In this document: positions 4,477 through 5,441 of the stretch, piece by piece
Numbering within the stretch: position 1 is the stretch's first letter
Layout: each line of letters begins with the position of its first letter
Origin: an uncultured Ruminococcus sp.
Lineage (GTDB): Bacteria; Bacillota; Clostridia; Oscillospirales; Acutalibacteraceae
NCBI GenBank assembly: GCA_958403905.1
Contig: CATXZD010000032.1
Location: forward strand, 1-5,441
DNA: 5,441 nucleotides
Reading direction: 5' to 3'
Notes under the pieces: model-generated
Databases searched by the model: none
Seen by the model: the letters and a program-made list of their open reading frames with translations, nothing else
What the model was told of the DNA's origin: nothing
Position numbers and translations under genes: made by a program

Positions 4477-5441
4477 ATGAAAAAGAAAATAGCAAGTTCC
4501 TTATTGGCTGCAGGATTAGTTTTATCAACGGCACAGGCAGACGGTTATGCCACAGGTTCAATCTCCAACGAATCTGTAACGTCCGACTTGACCGATGAAA
4601 ATACTAATAAAATCAGTTTCGAATCGTCCTTAAGAGTAACCGGGCAAACCGATAATAGCATTTCTATAAAATGGGATAAGCCGGAGCAGGCATCTGAATA
4701 TTCCGTTTTTGTAAATGGCAATGTTGTTGCGGAGAAAATCGAATCTACCCATTATAATATAGATGAACTGGAAAGCGCAAACGAATACTTTATTTGTGTA
4801 AGTGCTTTTGACGAAAATGGAAAACTGCTTTTGGAAAGCAATGAGATATGTGCTCACACCAATCTTACTGTTAACTCAAATTATACTTTGACAAAAGATA
4901 TTAAAGCGGCAAATATCTTCATCAACGGAGGTACATTTAATCTGAACGGCTACACCCTTAATGTAGACGGTGACGTATGGCTGAGCAACGGATACTTGAA
5001 CGTGAACAAGGGCAAACTGTATATAGGTGGAGATTTCAACCTCAAGCGTACAAATTACAATTACGGCGATGGATATCTCACAATGCAGAATGACGAGGAT
5101 TATATCCTTGTCAACGGCAATATGCTTGTCGTTCCGTGTTATAGCAACAGCAAACTTTCTGCCGGAACTATCGAGTTAAAAGGCGATTTCACGCAAAAAT
5201 ATTACCACAGCAGCTATCAGAACAATTTCTACTGCTCCGGCAGCCACAAGGTGATTCTCAGCGGCGAGAAGCTTCAGACCGTATCTTTTGCTTCAACCCA
5301 GTCGCAGTTTAATGTGCTGGACGTTCAGAATTTCTCGGAGGACGGCGTAGTGTTTTCAACGGCGGCAACTGTTGTTGAGCTTCTGGATAACGGCTGTAAT
5401 GTATCTTTTGCCAACGGTGAACGTTCGGGCTGGACGCTTGA
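4477..5441 (+). CDS. Secreted protein with fibronectin type III domain and beta-rich repeat module (3' end beyond window)
   Basis: Open from ATG 4477 to the window edge: 321 complete codons and two further bases, no stop. GGGAGG lies 10 nt upstream of ATG. The N-terminus MKKKIASSLLAAGLVLSTAQA is a Sec signal peptide with likely cleavage after AQA (residue 21). Residues about 49-130 form a fibronectin type III domain (SISIKWDKP, YSVFVNG, LESANEYFICVSAFD). From residue 136 a beta-rich module starts with YTLTKDI and continues as short G/N/D-punctuated strands (FNLNGYTLNVDGDVWL, LNVNKGKLYIGGDFNL, GTIELKGDFTQ). It ends near HKVILSGEKLQTVSF and SGWTL, after which the next residue is Asp or Glu. The closing WTL(D/E) resembles the opening YTLTKD, suggesting a second module follows. 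I recall such modules in large Ruminococcus surface proteins, some with RHS-type C-termini. The protein is likely extracellular, in adhesion, binding or competition. Confidence 0.88.
   Translation, partial: MKKKIASSLLAAGLVLSTAQADGYATGSISNESVTSDLTDENTNKISFESSLRVTGQTDNSISIKWDKPEQASEYSVFVNGNVVAEKIESTHYNIDELESANEYFICVSAFDENGKLLLESNEICAHTNLTVNSNYTLTKDIKAANIFINGGTFNLNGYTLNVDGDVWLSNGYLNVNKGKLYIGGDFNLKRTNYNYGDGYLTMQNDEDYILVNGNMLVVPCYSNSKLSAGTIELKGDFTQKYYHSSYQNNFYCSGSHKVILSGEKLQTVSFASTQSQFNVLDVQNFSEDGVVFSTAATVVELLDNGCNVSFANGERSGWTL

Noticed and set aside
4241..4857. Minus-strand frames opposite the terminator region and the secreted protein N-terminus.
   Set aside because: They run antisense to a terminator, a promoter and a signal-peptide gene, with no supporting ribosome site or domain.

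Overview
The window looks like an accessory region of a low-GC Gram-positive gut-type anaerobe, most likely a Ruminococcus or Oscillospiraceae relative. This is inferred from strong AGGAGG-type ribosome sites, sigma-A promoters with 17-bp spacers, an AgrC/AgrA-like two-component pair, and a secreted repeat protein of a style I associate with Ruminococcus. No taxonomic search was possible.

Left end (1-1470): a small nested foldback repeat (about 47-132) abuts the C-terminal end of a decayed IS256-family transposase (1380 down to 137, minus strand). The transposase carries an internal amber stop and a frameshift, so it is a pseudogene. No matched terminal inverted repeats could be found.

Middle (1471-3546, minus strand): a two-gene operon driven by a good sigma-A promoter encodes a LytTR-type response regulator followed, 2 nt later, by a membrane-bound GHKL sensor kinase of the AgrC class. 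No agrB/agrD pair lies in this window.

Right half (3547-5441, plus strand): two transcription units run away from the regulator operon. The first contains a 13-codon ORF with a strong ribosome site, encoding MGFWDYIWYWIFG (7 of 13 residues aromatic). It is followed 12 nt later by a 152-aa protein resembling DUF5085/GyrI-like effector-binding proteins, then a perfect intrinsic terminator. The second begins a secreted protein with a signal peptide, a fibronectin type III domain and a long beta-rich repeat module, and it runs off the right end of the window.

The most interesting point is regulatory. The promoters of both plus-strand units carry the same 41-bp block (32 of 41 identical, no gaps). 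It contains an 8-bp direct repeat with 21-bp periodicity, placed exactly 16 bp upstream of the -35 box in both. This is the geometry expected for tandem LytTR sites of the AgrA/VirR type, so the adjacent regulator probably activates both units. The first copy also lies just upstream of the regulator's own promoter. The simplest model is a compact cell-surface sensing regulon: kinase and regulator, a co-regulated aromatic micropeptide (possible signal, toxin or leader), a small ligand-binding-like protein and a large secreted protein. The peptide's role and the link to the kinase are inference.
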